A DNA stretch of 64,000 nucleotides from Tupaia tana (lineage: Eukaryota > Chordata > Mammalia > Scandentia > Tupaiidae), in contig JAKSZU010000003.1 in NCBI GenBank assembly GCA_026018925.1, forward strand, positions 8,166,367 to 8,230,366. Direction: 5' to 3'. The position numbers were made by a program, and so were the translations under genes. Below are positions 12,046 to 22,743 of the stretch, in pieces. How positions within the stretch are numbered: position 1 is the first letter of the stretch; the number at the start of each line of letters is the position of its first letter. The notes beneath the pieces are model-generated. The model was given only the letters and a program-made list of their open reading frames with translations, ran no database searches and was not told the origin of the DNA.

Positions 12046-12190
12046 TTTGGAAGTAGACCAATTCTACTTTAGTCGTAATGAAGAGATATTTGGAAAAAAA
12101 TTAAATCATAAAATAGGATTTCAAAATGTGTTGCTAGAAAGCACACTGCGGGCAGGAGAGGGTGGATTAATAATATTGACACATAACTTT

Positions 12191-12252
12191 GAATTACTTG
12201 TCTGGCATTGCTCAGCAATGAGAATTACTTGTCTGGCATTGCTCAGCAATGA
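12191..12252. repeat. Perfect 31-bp tandem duplication
   Basis: Bases 12191-12221 are repeated without mismatch at 12222-12252, and a third copy starts (GAATT) at 12253. Each unit contains the odd palindrome ATTGCTCAGCAAT. Confidence 0.98.
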
Positions 12253-12420
12253 GAATTTGTCTATAAATAAAGTATACCATTATCGGGTAAAATTTGTATA
12301 GTGTCTTCCAGAATGAAAATCATTTCAGTGTAAGATAATCATTCAAATGAAAAATAATTTCAAAAAGTAGAAGTATTTTAAAATATAATCAGAACTTTGA
12401 CAAAGAATGTTTTAAAAATA

Positions 12421-12580
12421 ATTATTATTCAATTTTATTTATTATTATTTTAATTTGACCAGAGAGAAACAGAAAGGGAATGTGAAAAAGCAAGCCTCCA
12501 GGTCTGGGACTTGAACTACTTTCAGCCATGAGAGAGTCCAGTGCCTCAACCACCCTCAACCACCACACCACCTGTTGGCC
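12421..12580 (-). mobile_element. Short tRNA-derived SINE (family B)
   Basis: A minus-strand copy with the box-B complement GGGACTTGAACTACTTTC near 12505. The head region carries a small duplication (CAACCACC repeated, 12547-12565). Confidence 0.8.
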
Positions 12581-12610
12581 TCAACAAAAAAAATTTAACA
12601 CAGATAATCT

Positions 12611-12866
12611 ATGTTTTTTGTTTTTCCTGAGAGATTTTTGCTATAGGACACTTGCACTTGCTCTAGAGACAGAGAGACAGAGAGACAGAGAGAAATCAAC
12701 CCTGTAGGGTATGGCAATGCTGTAATCCCTTCTTTTCCTCTCAGGATTCTGGGCATGCACACACATGCGTTGGGCCTGAGCTTCAAGCCACAGGGTCCGG
12801 GACTCAAATCACAGTTAGCACCATGGGAGTCCAGTGTTTTAATCACTGTGCTATCTGCTGGCCCCC
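12611..12866 (-). mobile_element. Long tRNA-derived SINE (family A), older copy
   Basis: A minus-strand copy with the TTTTTGCTATAGGACAC 3' module at the left end and the GGGGGCCAGCAGATAGC head complement at the right. The inner palindrome has decayed to ACCCTGTAGGGT. Confidence 0.85.
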
Positions 12867-13109
12867 AGGTTATCATTTTTTAATGACTACTTCATTATCT
12901 GAACCTTCATTCCTTAACATGCTAATGACAAGATTCTCAGTGTAATGTTTATTTTTGAAAGTTCTATGTCCTTTTAACAGATTGTCAGTTTTTATTTTTC
13001 CTTGTATTTGGTGTATTTGCAAGTAATATCTTCATCTCAGCATCTAAAATTCTCTTTTTAATATGTTGTGGGCTTTCAGCCAGGGAACTAAACTTGATAA
13101 AACAGATAT

Positions 13110-13325
13110 TCTTAGCAGTATAGTAGAGTAGTTAAGAAGCCTGGATTTAAATCTGTGTCTTATCCTTTTCGAGCTAGGGGATCTGGGCAATTGACTTAAC
13201 CTGTTTCTTTATCTGTAAAATGGGGATAATAATAACTTGCTTCATGGAATTATCAGAGTTAAATAAGTCTACAAATGTAAAGTGCTTAGAATAGTGACTG
13301 GCACATAGTAAGTGAGATAACACTT
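13110..13325 (+). repeat. MIR SINE, well preserved
   Basis: The order of motifs is characteristic: AGTAGTTAAGAAGCCTGGAT, GGCAATTGACTTAACCTG, TTATCTGTAAAATGGGGATA, AAAGTGCTTAGAATAGTGAC and GGCACATAGTAAGTG. This is a mammal-wide tRNA-derived repeat. Confidence 0.93.
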
Positions 13326-13699
13326 GGGATCTAATTTTTAGAGCAAGGGGTTTATTAGGTACATGTTTCTCACTGCATTCTGCATCAGTTATAGAGTTGA
13401 ACATGACGGGTGTCTCCTCTCCACTCCACACTCTTCCCTTCCCTTTTTGATCTCTTGTGTCCATCTTTTCTCATATTTTCCAGAAGTCCCCTATTAGGAT
13501 TTTGAAGACCATACAAACCTTTTGCTTCCCTGTCTCCACTAAGAGTATGGGTTGACAGTTACCCCTTAAGATTGAAGTTCCGAATTCACATACAGAAAGC
13601 TTTATGAGCATATGCATACACTTAGGAAGTCTTTATAGAACACATCTTAATTAGCCAACCACATTTAAAAATCTCAAAGTTTAAAATGGAGTAACAGAG

Positions 13700-13805
13700 A
13701 AGTCCTATCATTATCCTATTCCACAGGTAAGGAGGCTGAAGGGGTTGAATAATTGTCTGCTGATTTGGTAAGTGGCAGACTGGGTGCAAACATACAGTCA
13801 CCCGC
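13700..13805 (-). repeat. MIR fragment
   Basis: ATTCCACAGGTAAGGAGGCTGAAGGGGTTGAATAATTG, then GGTAAGTGGCAGACTGGGTGC, matches the inner part of MIR on the opposite strand. Confidence 0.65.
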
Positions 13806-13959
13806 TCCCTTAGACGAGGTGGCTGCACAGCCTCCTGCCACAGACTGCAGAAGCAGAGGCTCCCACAAGCTGTGGGAGACAAGTTTTACTGGTCCGACCC
13901 AAGGTGGTATCAAATGATTTTGATCAATTATCACCAGGAATAATATTTAAGTTAATATT

Positions 13960-14345
13960 AAAATGTCAGAGAGCCAACAAAATCCACTGGTTGGGCCATA
14001 AGAGATGCCTATCCACGTAGTACTGGGGGTACGTTTTGCACCCACCTAACCTGTGCAGGCTCACTTTGGATCCCACATGGTTGGAACAGGCGTTGGAGCA
14101 CTTTGCCAATACTACTTTTGAAAGGTTTTCAGGATCTGATCAGTGTCGAACTATGGGTCTTAGTGACCATGCGGGCACACCTTAGAGTGGATCGTGCCTG
14201 TTTCTTAAAGGGGAAGGGCTGCCCATGCCACTTAGATAAAATTGTCATTAGGGCACACTGGGTAATTTTCTAAAAATCTGGGAGCACTTGCTAACACTTC
14301 GGTTGTATGTCCTCTATCAGCAACTCAGAACACCTACTGCTCTAG
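13960..14345. other. Unclassified complex sequence
   Basis: The segment is less AT-rich than its neighbours and has balanced composition. I recognise no repeat family and no open frame. It could be an old LTR fragment or unique DNA. Confidence 0.3.
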
Positions 14346-14489
14346 TTTCCTTTTAAGAATTAAATTTGAAGCTCTTTATTTTATATCTCCATGAAAATAG
14401 GCCACTCAGAGGAGTCATATTGATGAGTTCTTTAAGGACTAGATAGTCCAGTCCTGTTTTGTGATAAAATCGGATGACCAGACTTATAC

Positions 14490-14600
14490 ATATTGTATTT
14501 GTTCTTATTTTACAGACCAGAAAGCTCTGCCTCAGAGAAGTTGCCACAATCCCAGCTTCATTAAAAGTGGAATTAGAGACTCACGCCAGCCTTCCTGCCC
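14490..14600 (-). repeat. MIR fragment
   Basis: TTATTTTACAGACCAGAAAGC, then CTCAGAGAAGTTGCCACAAT, resembles the MIR core on the minus strand. Diverged. Confidence 0.5.
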
Positions 14601-15260
14601 CTAGCTCAGTCCTTCCCATCACACCCCCACCTCTGCAATGCTACACCACAAAGAAGCAAAAAGAAAACACTCTCCATGCTGAAACACTTTAGCCTTCACT
14701 ATTCATAAAGAAAATTCATAGTTGTTCATTATCATCTGACAATCCATAAAATTTATCATCTTTCGTTCTAAATCCTAACAGAATCATAAAAATTGGAGCA
14801 ATAAAAACAACACATCCTTTGAAAACAAGACCTGAGCTTTTAGTCAAAATATTCTTTATTACAATATTATAAATAATCCACCAGCATAATGGTTATAAAA
14901 AGTAATAATAAACGCAAAAAGTGTCCCAGATTTTCTCCTGTATTTATTGGTCATTTAATCAGCTCCTCTTCTGTCATCTATCTTTAGCCAAAGCAGACGA
15001 GGTACTGTCAAAATATTTATCACACTACACACAAAAATCTAGATAATGAGTTCAAGTTTTTACAGAATTGGCAGGATTTTTGGTTTAAATAGGCATAGCC
15101 ATAGCTGAGAAAATGCCAAAAATGCACAAAATTATAAGGAAGAAAATTAAAATTTATAAAACAGTAATCTACAGAATATTAAATATTCAGTTTGGCCATT
15201 TTGAGAAACTTAACTTTACTAAATTAAAAATAGTCAAATAGCAGATTAAAGGAAAAGGTC
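14601..15260. other. AT-rich unique DNA, no gene seen
   Basis: Mostly A/T-rich with scattered ATAAA-type tracts. No repeat or gene is recognised. Confidence 0.5.
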
Positions 15261-15568
15261 AAGTTTTTTTTTGCTTTTTGTCATAGGGCATGTGCACTTG
15301 TTGGAGAGAAGACAGTGAGAGGGAAAATGAGAAATCACCCCTCCCCCAGGGAGGATCCCCACACTGCAATCCGCTCTCCTCTAGTTTCCTGTTGAGATTT
15401 TGGGTACATATACACATATACACACACACACGTGCACACACACACACACACACACACACATACATTTGACATGATCTGACATGATTTTCAAGCCACCAGG
15501 ACTGGTTTCAAACCATGGCGGGTCATGTGTGATTTAGTACTTTAGCCACCATGCCACCTGCTGGCCCC
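15261..15568 (-). mobile_element. Long tRNA-derived SINE (family A) with CA expansion
   Basis: A minus-strand copy with the CATAGGGCATGTGCACTTG 3' module and the GGGGCCAGCAGGTGGC head complement at 15548-15568. The CA-rich middle has expanded to a (CA)n/(TA) compound at 15410-15461. Confidence 0.87.
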
Positions 15569-15889
15569 AAAGTTCTGAATTTTAAAAGCATATCACTAAT
15601 ATATATTATATAATAACCAGAATTACAGAAAATCATAAAGAAAATATAAAGTTCTTATAAATTCAATCATAATAAATTATCTACCATTTTAATTATATTT
15701 CTTCCAAGCTACATGTAAATACATGGAAAAATACATGGGATAATATTGTATCAGTTATCTATAATAATTTATTAAAAATTATACTATTATAGTATTACCT
15801 GATGATGATAACATGTATACTGTTCCCAAATTATGATAATAAATAAAATTAAGTAAAAAATTACACTATTATCATGTGTCTATGCCAAT

Positions 15890-16478
15890 AATCCTCAAAT
15901 ATAATTTTAGGAGACTTATTTTTAGGGAATAAATTATAGGGCTTGGCTTAGATGTATCAAGTCATTTCTTCCTTTTTTGAGGACAGACATCATTGATTTT
16001 TCACAATTATATATAACTTTGGGATGAACAATCTGTAAAAGCTTGCATGTGATTTATAGTTTTTTTCTTTGGGATGTGATTTTAGAAACTAAAATCCTGA
16101 TTTGAGAACTATGAACATTTTAAATTATTGATCTGTCTTGCAAAATTGCTTGTCAGAAATGCCACACCATTTTCTGTTTATTAAACAAAAATGAACAAAA
16201 TGTTCTGATTTGTATTTGTATATCTGTGATTGGAAAGGGCATAATTTTTTTTTTTTTACATATCACTGAGCATTTCTGGATTGTCTTTTGTGACCTAATT
16301 GATCATTATCTGTTACTTTTTGTTGTCAATTTACGAATAGTTAAAAAATATATTACATGTATGAGTTTTATGTCAGTATATAGCAAATTTTTTTTAGTTT
16401 GTTATTTTGCACTTTAATTTGATTTTTTTTTATCTTTATGAAATTGTAACTGTTATGTTGTCTTAGCCATCAAGTTTC
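15890..16478 (-). repeat. Ancient L1 (L1M type) ORF2/3' remnant
   Basis: Several short phrases follow the order of a decayed minus-strand L1: TTTCTTTGGGATGTGATTTTAG, CTTGCAAAATTGCTTGTCAG, TTTGTATTTGTATATCTGTGATTGG and a GAGCATTTCTGGATTGTC block. The remnant probably continues beyond the inserted SINEs to about 17860. Confidence 0.5.
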
Positions 16479-16494
16479 CTTTGTCTTTATTCTT

Positions 16495-16756
16495 TTTTTT
16501 CTTTTTGGAGAGGTTTTTGCTATAGGGCGCGTGTGCTCACCAGACAGGCAGAGAGAGACAGAGAGACAGAAAGCGAGAAATCACCCCCCAGGGGGGATGG
16601 CCACGCTGCAATCCCTTCTCCTCCATTCTCCTCTCAGGATCTTGGGCATGCACGCACACACGCCCGGCGTGAGTTTAAGCCACCGATCCGGGACACGAAC
16701 TGCGGTTGACTACGTGGGAGTCCAGCGACATAGCCATTACGCTAACTGCTGGTCCC
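16495..16756 (-). mobile_element. Long tRNA-derived SINE (family A), young
   Basis: A complete minus-strand copy rich in CpG (CGCACACACGCCCGGCGTG). The TSD CTTTGTCTTTATTCTT (16479-16494) recurs with one mismatch at 16757-16772. Confidence 0.93.
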
Positions 16757-16831
16757 CTCTGTCTTTATTCTTAAAAGGGATTTTTTTTTTTTTCATTTAG
16801 AGATCATAAAATACTCAATTGTGGTTGGATT

Positions 16832-17234
16832 TCTTTTTTCTTTTTAAAAGTTACTTATTCACGGAACCAACAGTTGGCGTAATAGCTATGTTGCTGGACT
16901 CCCATGTAGTTGACTGTGGTTTGAGTCCTGAACCTGGTGGCTTAAACTCATGTTGGGCGTGTGTGTGTGTGAGCCCAAGATCCTGAGAGGAGAATGGAGG
17001 AGAAGGGATTGTGGTGAGGCCATCCCCCCTGGGGGGTGATTTCTTTCTGTCTCTCTGTCTCTTTCTGTCTTTCTGGAGAGTGCACATGCCCTATAACATA
17101 AAGCTCTCCAAAAAAATAAAAAGTTCATTATTCACTTCTTCCATGGGAGAAAGAGACACAGAGAGAGAGAGAGAAGGAGAATGAGAGAGCAGGTACCTTC
17201 AACACCCATCCTGTGATATTCCTCTGGCCCCTAT
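16832..17234 (-). mobile_element. Third SINE family (C), split by a family A SINE
   Basis: The left piece (16832-16862: CTTTTTAAAAGTTACTTATTCAC) and the right piece (17118-17234: CACTTCTTCCATGGGAGAAAG, then ACCTTCAACACCCATCCTGTG) together form a truncated minus-strand family C copy. Better copies lie at 19605, 55853 and 63280. Confidence 0.7.
16863..17117 (+). mobile_element. Long tRNA-derived SINE (family A)
   Basis: A plus-strand copy from GGAACCAACAGTTGGCGTAATAGC to a short A-tail. The TSD AAAAGTTACTTATTCAC (16846-16862) recurs with two mismatches at 17118-17134. It sits within an older family C SINE. Confidence 0.92.
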
Positions 17235-17340
17235 TGAATGGGTCTTAATATCACATTAATATCCATTCTCTGTTTTCGAACACAGAAGCCTTTAATTTGT
17301 TGGAATTTATTTTAACATCAAATGTGAAATAGAAAACTGA
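17235..17340 (-). repeat. Ancient L1 fragment
   Basis: GAAGCCTTTAATTTGTTGGAATTTATTTTAACATCAAATGTGAAATAG resembles an old minus-strand L1 ORF2 segment. It appears to resume at 17608 after the SINE. Confidence 0.5.
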
Positions 17341-17607
17341 ATTTTTTTTCAGAGATTTTTGCCTGAGGGTATGTGTGCTAGTTGGAGAGAGAAAGAGAGA
17401 CACACATACAATGAGAGAGAAAGTGAGAAATCGCCCCCCAGGGGGGATGGCCATGCCTCAACCCCTTCTCAATTTTCCTCCTGGGATCTTGGGCACACAC
17501 ACACATGCACCTGTTGTGATTTTTAAAGCTACTGGGTCCAGGACTTGAACTGCAGTTGGCCGTGTGGGAGTCCAGCGACATAACCGCTACACCATCTGCT
17601 GGTCTCA
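17341..17607 (-). mobile_element. Long tRNA-derived SINE (family A)
   Basis: A minus-strand copy with CGCCCCCCAGGGGGGATGG preserved and the head complement CACCATCTGCTGGTCTC at the right end. The (AG)/(CA) stretches are slightly rearranged. Confidence 0.9.
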
Positions 17608-17860
17608 AAATCTTGATTTATTTTTTTAAAAACAATAGTCACACATTTTTCTTGGCACAATTTGTCTTCTTTCCAAACTCTTTGTGTGAATTACCAGCTT
17701 TAGTGTGTACTGCTAATTTTTATGTGAACAGTATTTTGACATTCTAATCCATTCCTACCATCCTTCTGTTTTTGCACTAGTGACATAATGTTTTAATTTA
17801 TGACAGCTTTGCATTTTTTCTTTAACCTGAGCTGGTGCAGTTTGTGTTTTCGTTTCAATG
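17608..17860 (-). repeat. Ancient L1 fragment, continuation
   Basis: T-rich sequence with GTGAACAGTATTTTGACATTCTAATCCATTCC and ATGACAGCTTTGC, consistent with minus-strand L1 ORF2 remnants. Boundaries are approximate. Confidence 0.4.
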
Positions 17861-17880
17861 ACAATCTTTTTTGTTTTTTA

Positions 17881-18112
17881 AGTTAGTTTAGTTTATGAAG
17901 GTGAGGGGTATACTTGACAAGGTCTTGTGACTTCTGTGACAATACAATCCTCCCCCCAGGCTCTCTGGCAGATGGGATCTTAGGCACAGTGTGGGTGCAG
18001 TAGCGTGTTCAGGTCGACCTGGAATTTTAACCCTGGCCCTCCCATATGGCTCTGGTATTATGCAGTGGTGGCCTACTCCCTGTGCCACTGCAACTAGTCT
18101 CCAATGGCTTGC
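17881..18112 (-). mobile_element. Old tRNA-headed SINE, probably 7SL-chimera class
   Basis: The reverse complement begins AGACTAGTTGCAGTGGCACAGG, has a decayed box B near CAGGGTTAAAATTCC, and continues through a GC-richer body to a T-rich end. It resembles the heads of the chimeric SINEs at 4727 and 31770 but its body is too decayed for a firm class. Confidence 0.5.
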
Positions 18113-19604
18113 TTCCAAAAAAAGAAAAAAGACAAAGAAAGTAACTTCTGAGTGGATACTTAACAATCAAATTCTCCCATCGGTCCTTTCACTTCTATTT
18201 GTATTTGGTGATAAGTGTTACTGTTGATACTTTAATTTTGGCCACCTATTGAGAAAAGAACATGTGTCGACTTAATACAGAAATGATCCTTGACCCAAGT
18301 GAAAGGAAATCATATCAAAGCACACTCTGTGGGTAAAAGTTTGGTCATAGTTCAATTAGAAAATAGTAATGGCAGAATTGACTTATCACAGACATGCAGT
18401 TGTAAGGGCACAATGAATAAAAAATAAGTTGCACTGTAATAACTTTTCATGAAAATGGCGATTTGTTCACTAATATATGATCTACCTCATTAAATTCACA
18501 TCCTTAGTTTTACTTTTCTTAGTTTGATCATTTTTATTATATCCAAATATATATATCATAAAACATGAAAAAAATCTTACAGCTCTGCCAGCTTAAGAAG
18601 TTCTTTTTGTACATATTCAATTTGGTATAATAATGTTATTTAGGTCAGTACTAAGAAACTGTAATAAATTTTCCCTTTTAAAGGTATCCATGGATGACTC
18701 ATTTGAAAATTTGAAAGAAGAAACATTAAAGAGTTAAATTTACAGCTTCACTGCATAATTGTGTTATTATTGACTTAATCACATTTTTGATATTGTAGCC
18801 TTATTAGTAGTTTTGATTTGTTCTCTCAAGAACATGGGAGATTTTAGGTCTCATGTTCTGGCTACTTAATTCACATCATAGAGAGCCTGTGAAGGCCAGT
18901 GTGGGCAGCAACTTCAACCCTAGCCATTGGCTAAGTTGTATCCCCACCTCCACCCCCTTTTTTTCCTTAGTATGCACATTGCTCTTGGTTTTTAAATTTC
19001 ATCTTCTTTGCTTGTTTTGGATAATCAGTCAGTCTCCCTTTGGCGCTTGGCATGACTTTGCATGTCCTTTGAGTTCAGAGAACCCAAGGTTTCCCCTCAT
19101 GTCCAGCTCCATGGATCCCCTACTGGCTGAGCTGACCTTGAACCTGCCCTAGCCTGCCTGCATTAGACTAAATTCCATAAGGAAATGTCAAAGGAGTATA
19201 CATCCCTATAAATAGTTTATTATGGGGAGGTGGCGATGGAGTTTTCTAATTGAACATTTATAAAATGTTAGCATTCAGCCCCTGGAAGCCGAATGACAGC
19301 TCAATGCAGCTGTGAGAGAGCAGCATGGTTATTAAGTTGACCATGTCCCTGGTCAATGTGTATTGGAGAAAGGGCATCCAGCTCACGGCAGGTGCTCAGG
19401 GAGCAGCAGCTGCCATCTACTGCTGATCCCAGGCTGAATTGTGGTTTGCATTTTTCTTTAAAAGGATGATATACTTGACCCTCATTTTTTGTGGATTCCA
19501 TGTTTATGGACTCATCTGCTTGCTAAAATTTATTTGTAAGCACCAAATCAATACTCACAGTAGAGAAACTGGGCAAAGAATTTAAAATAGTTATGGAAAG
19601 ATAT
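18113..19604. other. Unique DNA, no gene seen
   Basis: AT-rich at 18230-18840, then a more balanced block at 18850-19500. No family match by eye. An open frame at 18853-19152 (99 codons) has no recognisable domain. Confidence 0.45.
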
Positions 19605-19850
19605 ATTTTTAAAAAAAAGTTTATTTACTTCTTTCTTCTATGAGAGAGAGCCAGAGAGAAAGAGAGATCGAGACAGCACCTTCAACAGGGTCTTGAGGCT
19701 ACAATCAATCCCTAGCTTCAGTCAGTCCCAGATTATGGGCCGGCGCATGGCTGGTATATTCCAGAGGTCTCTGGATGTGAACCTGAAACTTTGTCATGTG
19801 GGTCAGCCTCGCAATGTCACATTTTATTTCTGGGTCACTCTTTGGTCCCT
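19605..19850 (-). mobile_element. Family C SINE
   Basis: Minus-strand copy: the tail complement TTTATTTACTTCTTTCTTCTATG, a GA-rich block, then CAACAGGGTCTTGAGGCTACA and GGATGTGAACCTGAAACTTTG, where the tRNA-like box B lies. The head complement is around 19800-19850. Confidence 0.75.
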
Positions 19851-21334
19851 GAGTTATGAAACTATTTAGAAAATCATCCTTGGGATTCTGAAATAAGTAT
19901 TTGCCCTAGTCAAAAGGATCCTAGTGAAGAAAGGTTGCATAAGATACTTCAAATAAGGAAAGACTAATTAGCACAGTGGTCTCAATAGCAGGAACAACAA
20001 CAAAACAAAGCAAAACAAAAACACCAGGGACTTCCCCAAGCACATGTTGTGGTAGACCAGATGCCTATTATTTGTCTAACCAGCAATTAGACAGGAAGAA
20101 CAGGAAATATGAAGAGAGAAGTAGAAATGCTCAGGTTAAAACTAGTCTTTTAACTACAAAGCAGGGAAAAAAAAAAGATTTCTTTTCCTTTGTAAGGCAT
20201 CCCTTAATTTAGGCAATAGGCAATGATTTTTCCATAAGTCAGTAATCAAAGCTGTAGCCTGACAGATGAAAACCAAAACCACACAAGGAGTTGCTCCCAG
20301 CAAATTGAAGACACAAAGGAAAACGGAGAGACCCCCTATGGGTCTCTTATATCAAGTATACGTATTTGCTTGTTGGGAAGCCTGGTAAAAATCAATGTCT
20401 TTGTTACGTACATTTATCACAGCACATGATTTTATAATGGTTAATAATAAGGGAATCAGAGGTGTGCTGATTATTTGCCTTCCTGGGGGTAATTGTCAAA
20501 CAGCCTTTATGTGCTTTGCAAGGGCTGTAAAGTGGTTTAGCAACATGTTTAATTCTGAGTTAGTGACATTGTGACTCACTGGGAGGTGGCTATGCATCAG
20601 GCTGATGGACTATGTATCATATCAAAATGTCAGAGACACTGTGTCAAACCATAAATAGAGGCTTTTAGCAGGTAAAGTCTTGGATCAAAGCTGGTGTTTA
20701 GAATTATCTAGAGAGCATTTACATTTCCACATAATTCTCAATAACATTCTATGGGACATTTGTGTGACATATGAACAGCAATGTGCTCAGTCCAGGATTC
20801 TCACACCTTGAATAGAGAACCACCATATTTTGAGATTGTTCTTGGTTTAAATTCATTCATCTTGTCCTACTTTTTGGAATGTAAGAGTAAGGTTTTAAGC
20901 ATTTTTCAAAACATAACAGCATTGTTTTTAATTTGGGATTGGGGGGGATGGATATGTCTTGTGCAGTTGGACTGAGGATGTTGAAAAGGGGGTAAGGTAA
21001 ACAGCAACCAGGCCAGACAAGAAAGGTCACTGCTAGGCCAGGCCTGGAGGAAGAACATCCCAAGAAGTGGTGCAACTCAGCATCCGTGAAAGGCAGGGTG
21101 CAAATCGGCTTGGCATAGAAGTTGTAAGCTGGCATAGAACAGAGAGGAAAGGAGAACAGAGGGCAGGTCCACACCAGAACCCAGATGTAAGAACAACCTG
21201 GGCCTCTTTAGAACCAGCACTTTCAACATTAGAGCTGACCATCCTTTGGGGTAGTGAAAGGTGGCAATGATATCATTACATTTAGAACCAGCAGTCAAAG
21301 GGAAGACTGAGATTTAAAAAGAAACCAGGCAACA
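19851..21334. other. Unique DNA, no gene seen
   Basis: No repeat recognised. 20400-20690 is compositionally balanced and free of repeats. Overlapping open frames at 20857-21298 on both strands have no family resemblance. Confidence 0.45.
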
Positions 21335-21545
21335 ACTCATCTCCCCCGACCACCAACCCCTGGCACCATCCACTTCCTGTTTCTGTTCCTAGGACTTTAG
21401 ATACCTCATCTAAGTGGTAGTTGTCTAACAGGTATGGAGTTTCAGTCCTGCAAGATGAAGCAGTTGTGGTGATTGGTTTCCCCCAATGTGACTACACTGA
21501 CTACTGAACTGTATCCTTAAAAATGGTGAAAATGATAAACATACT
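21335..21545 (+). repeat. Old L1M 3' UTR/end remnant
   Basis: ACCAACCCCTGGCACCATCC, then GGACTTTAGATACCTCATCTAAGTGG, and the end ACTGAACTGTATCCTTAAAAATGGTGAAAATG match the familiar 3' end of old mammalian L1 elements. Confidence 0.65.
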
Positions 21546-21835
21546 ATGTAATTTCTTTTCTTTTCTTATTTTTTTTAAGCACAACATGAAAAGAAAAGAA
21601 ATCAGGCAAAATAATAGGCAGCAGCTGTAAACGGGATCTTGATCTTCTGTAACTAGGGCTGACCTTTCAACATTCCCAGAACCAAGCAAAGAACTTGGCA
21701 CCTGGATGGCCCCAGGGTCAATGCATGACGACACTTCTGAATGAATGATTGAAGGATGGACTGTGGCTAACTCCAGAAGGTCGGCACAGAAGGGCTTTCA
21801 AGTCATACCCAGAGGTTTCTGGATGATCTGTAGTT

Positions 21836-21862
21836 GTGTGTGTGTGTGTGTGTGTACACACA
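21836..21862. repeat. (GT)n microsatellite
   Basis: About 11 GT units followed by ACACACA, next to the left end of an old SINE. Confidence 0.9.
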
Positions 21863-21874
21863 AAATACATCTAC

Positions 21875-22134
21875 ATTTTTGTTTATGAGCCAGAGGGTGT
21901 CTGCTCACCAGTGAGACAGAAGGAGACAGAGAAAGAGGGTGGGAGCCCTCTCTAGTGGGGCATGGTCAGGCCATGATTCCTTCTCCTCCGTTTCTCTATC
22001 CTGTTGGGATCTCAGGCACACGAGGACTCATGTCCAGCATGTCTTTCAAGCCTCTGGGGGTCGGATATGAACTGTGGGGTTGGCTATCTGGCATCTGGCT
22101 CCCTTAATCATAAGGCAAAAGGGTCAGCCTGCAC
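21875..22134 (-). mobile_element. Old long tRNA-derived SINE (family A)
   Basis: A minus-strand copy with the GGGTGTCTGCTCACCAG 3' module and the CAAGCCTCTGGGGGTCGGATATGAACTG box-B region. Strongly decayed. Confidence 0.75.
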
Positions 22135-22169
22135 TTTATATATTTAATTACGATTCTATGTCATTCTTT

Positions 22170-22320
22170 AAAAAAAAAAAAAAAAAAAGCTTTACCCGAG
22201 TGCATGTGTGCTCACCAGAGAGATAGAGAGAGAGGGAAAGTGAGAAAGCATCTCACAGAGGTTGCAATCCCTTCTCCTCCATCTCTCACTCTTTTTGGGA
22301 TTTTTGAGCATGCGCGCATG

Positions 22321-22351
<31 letters not shown>

Positions 22352-22445
22352 AGTGTGCTTTTCAAGCCATTGGGTCCAGGACTAGAACTGTGCAGTTAGC
22401 CAGGTAGGATCTGAGCACCTTAACCACCATGATACTGGCTGGTCC
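22170..22445 (-). mobile_element. Long tRNA-derived SINE (family A) with CA expansion
   Basis: A minus-strand copy with (CA)15 at 22319-22349. The left end shows an A18 run instead of the expected T run, so the tail junction is rearranged or the run is of separate origin. Confidence 0.8.
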
Positions 22446-22460
22446 TCATTTTACCTTTTT

Positions 22461-22728
22461 TTTTTCCTATTTTTTTTTTTTTTTGAGAGGTTTTTGCAAT
22501 AGAATGCGTGCACTCGCCAGAAAGAGACAGAGAGACAGAAAGTGATAAATCACCTCCCCCAGGGGGGATGGCCATGCCACAATCCCTTCTCCTCCATCCT
22601 CCTCTTGGGATCTTGGGCACGCATGCACACGCGCCCGGCGTGAGTTTAAGCCACCGGGTCCGGGACACGAACCGCAGTCGACTACATGGGACTCCAGTGA
22701 CATAGCCATTACGCCAACTGCTGGTCCC
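22461..22728 (-). mobile_element. Long tRNA-derived SINE (family A), young
   Basis: A complete minus-strand copy. The TSD TCATTTTACCTTTTT (22446-22460) recurs with one mismatch at 22729-22743. It inserted right beside the head of the SINE at 22170-22445. Confidence 0.93.
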
Positions 22729-22743
22729 TCATTTTATCTTTTT

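Larger units (their letters stand above)
11041..12420. other. Unique DNA, no gene seen
   Basis: Several short overlapping open frames on the minus strand (11190-11839) have no recognisable family and no consistent start or splice context. Two small tandem repeats (11981-12045 and 12191-12252) lie here. Confidence 0.45.
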
